The notes below the pieces were generated by a model. That model was not told the DNA's origin. It did not search any database and worked only from the letters and a program-made list of their open reading frames with translations. The translations under genes and the position numbers were made by a program. From NCBI RefSeq assembly GCF_900113435.1, contig NZ_FOPG01000001.1, positions 248,001-312,000 of the forward strand: a stretch of DNA of 64,000 nucleotides, read 5' to 3'. The DNA is from Sulfitobacter dubius (GTDB lineage Bacteria > Pseudomonadota > Alphaproteobacteria > Rhodobacterales > Rhodobacteraceae). Positions 63,626-64,000 of the stretch are shown piece after piece (the stretch's first letter is position 1; each line of letters opens with the position of its first letter).

Positions 63626-64000
63626 TCACGCGCCGGGGTTGCATTTGCCCAGATCACCGCCCGCGAACATCGGGTGATCGGGGGCATATTCGACCTGTGC
63701 ACGGGGCGTCTGTTCGACGATCTCAAGCGTGTCGTATTCGTTAGTCGGGTTCTCCGCCCCCTTCATCACGAGCACGTCCTTGAAGCATTGGTGATCGTCC
63801 GCGCGGTAGAGCGTCGGCCCGTTGCCCAGACCGTCGAACTCATAGCCCTCCAGCGCCTCGACCACGGCGCAGGGGTTGAATGAGCCCGCGCGTTCCACCG
63901 CATCGGCGTAGAGCAGGGTCTGCACGTAGCAGGTATGCGCGGAGTTCGACGGCGGACGGCCATATTTCTCACCAAAGGATTTGGTGAAGGCTTTGGACCC
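63626..64000 (-). CDS. Amino-acid-type ABC transporter substrate-binding protein (C-terminal part)
   Basis: The frame is open to the right edge, so only the last 124 residues are seen. They show a periplasmic binding protein of the LivK/Peripla_BP_6 type (FGEKYGRPPSNSAHTCYVQT, ALEGYEFDGLGNGPTLYRAD). It lies just before livH on the same strand, so it is the receptor of this transporter. The N-terminus and ligand-binding residues are off-window. Confidence 0.88.
   Translation of the reverse strand, partial: GSKAFTKSFGEKYGRPPSNSAHTCYVQTLLYADAVERAGSFNPCAVVEALEGYEFDGLGNGPTLYRADDHQCFKDVLVMKGAENPTNEYDTLEIVEQTPRAQVEYAPDHPMFAGGDLGKCNPGA

Overview
The window is a high-GC alphaproteobacterial chromosome segment. 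Gene content and order point to the Roseobacter group of Rhodobacteraceae: a complete sox cluster, an aat-DUF2155-NDUFA12 neighbourhood, choline ABC uptake, a fused MrpAB antiporter and TRAP transport. A Sulfitobacter-like marine organism is a reasonable guess, but species cannot be fixed from the sequence alone. About 59 protein genes and one tRNA are supported. No insertion sequence, prophage, integrase or CRISPR array was seen.

Layout. 1-2.5 kb: end of a TRAP permease gene and a malonyl-CoA synthetase-like ligase. 2.7-8.6 kb: six-gene Mrp/Pha cation/proton antiporter operon (A and B fused). 8.7-10.4 kb: a secreted caspase-like protein lacking the catalytic His, with Sel1 repeats and a peptidoglycan-binding domain. 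10.5-13.4 kb: choXWV choline uptake. 13.4-16.4 kb: cueR and copA with a clear CueR promoter. 16.6-21.9 kb: a 1747-residue secreted modular protein. 21.9-28.5 kb: egtB, purU, tRNA-Thr, a sulfotransferase-like orphan, a PLP decarboxylase, an HpaR-like regulator and a divergent DgoK-like protein.

28.6-38.4 kb: a compact operon that reads as tryptophan -> kynurenine -> anthranilate -> 2-aminobenzoyl-CoA -> central metabolism. It holds tryptophan dioxygenase, kynureninase, aminobenzoate-CoA ligase, aminobenzoyl-CoA monooxygenase/reductase, SDR, enoyl-CoA hydratase, acyl-CoA dehydrogenase and a RidA protein. It has its own MarR regulator and a strong palindrome over the promoter. 38.4-41.8 kb: znuB-znuC-zur divergent from znuA, with two Zur-like boxes between and an in-frame 6 x 39 bp His-rich repeat in znuA.

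41.8-51.8 kb: divergent soxT-soxR-soxS and soxVWXYZABCD, a complete thiosulfate oxidation system including SoxCD, controlled by a two-cysteine ArsR repressor. A related AT-rich motif occurs at soxS/soxV, before soxX and again before soxC. A 37-codon ORF lies between soxT and its terminator. 51.8-64 kb: clpP, clpX, a second RidA, a fused FkbM methyltransferase/GT61 protein, the NDUFA12 homologue, DUF2155, aat, accC, accB and a branched-chain amino-acid-type ABC operon (livF, G, M, H and the end of livK) running off the right edge.

The most novel-looking items are the tryptophan/aminobenzoyl-CoA operon with RidA as a candidate deaminase, the shared sox promoter motif with an internal site before soxC, the caspase-fold pseudoenzyme, and the small ORF after soxT.
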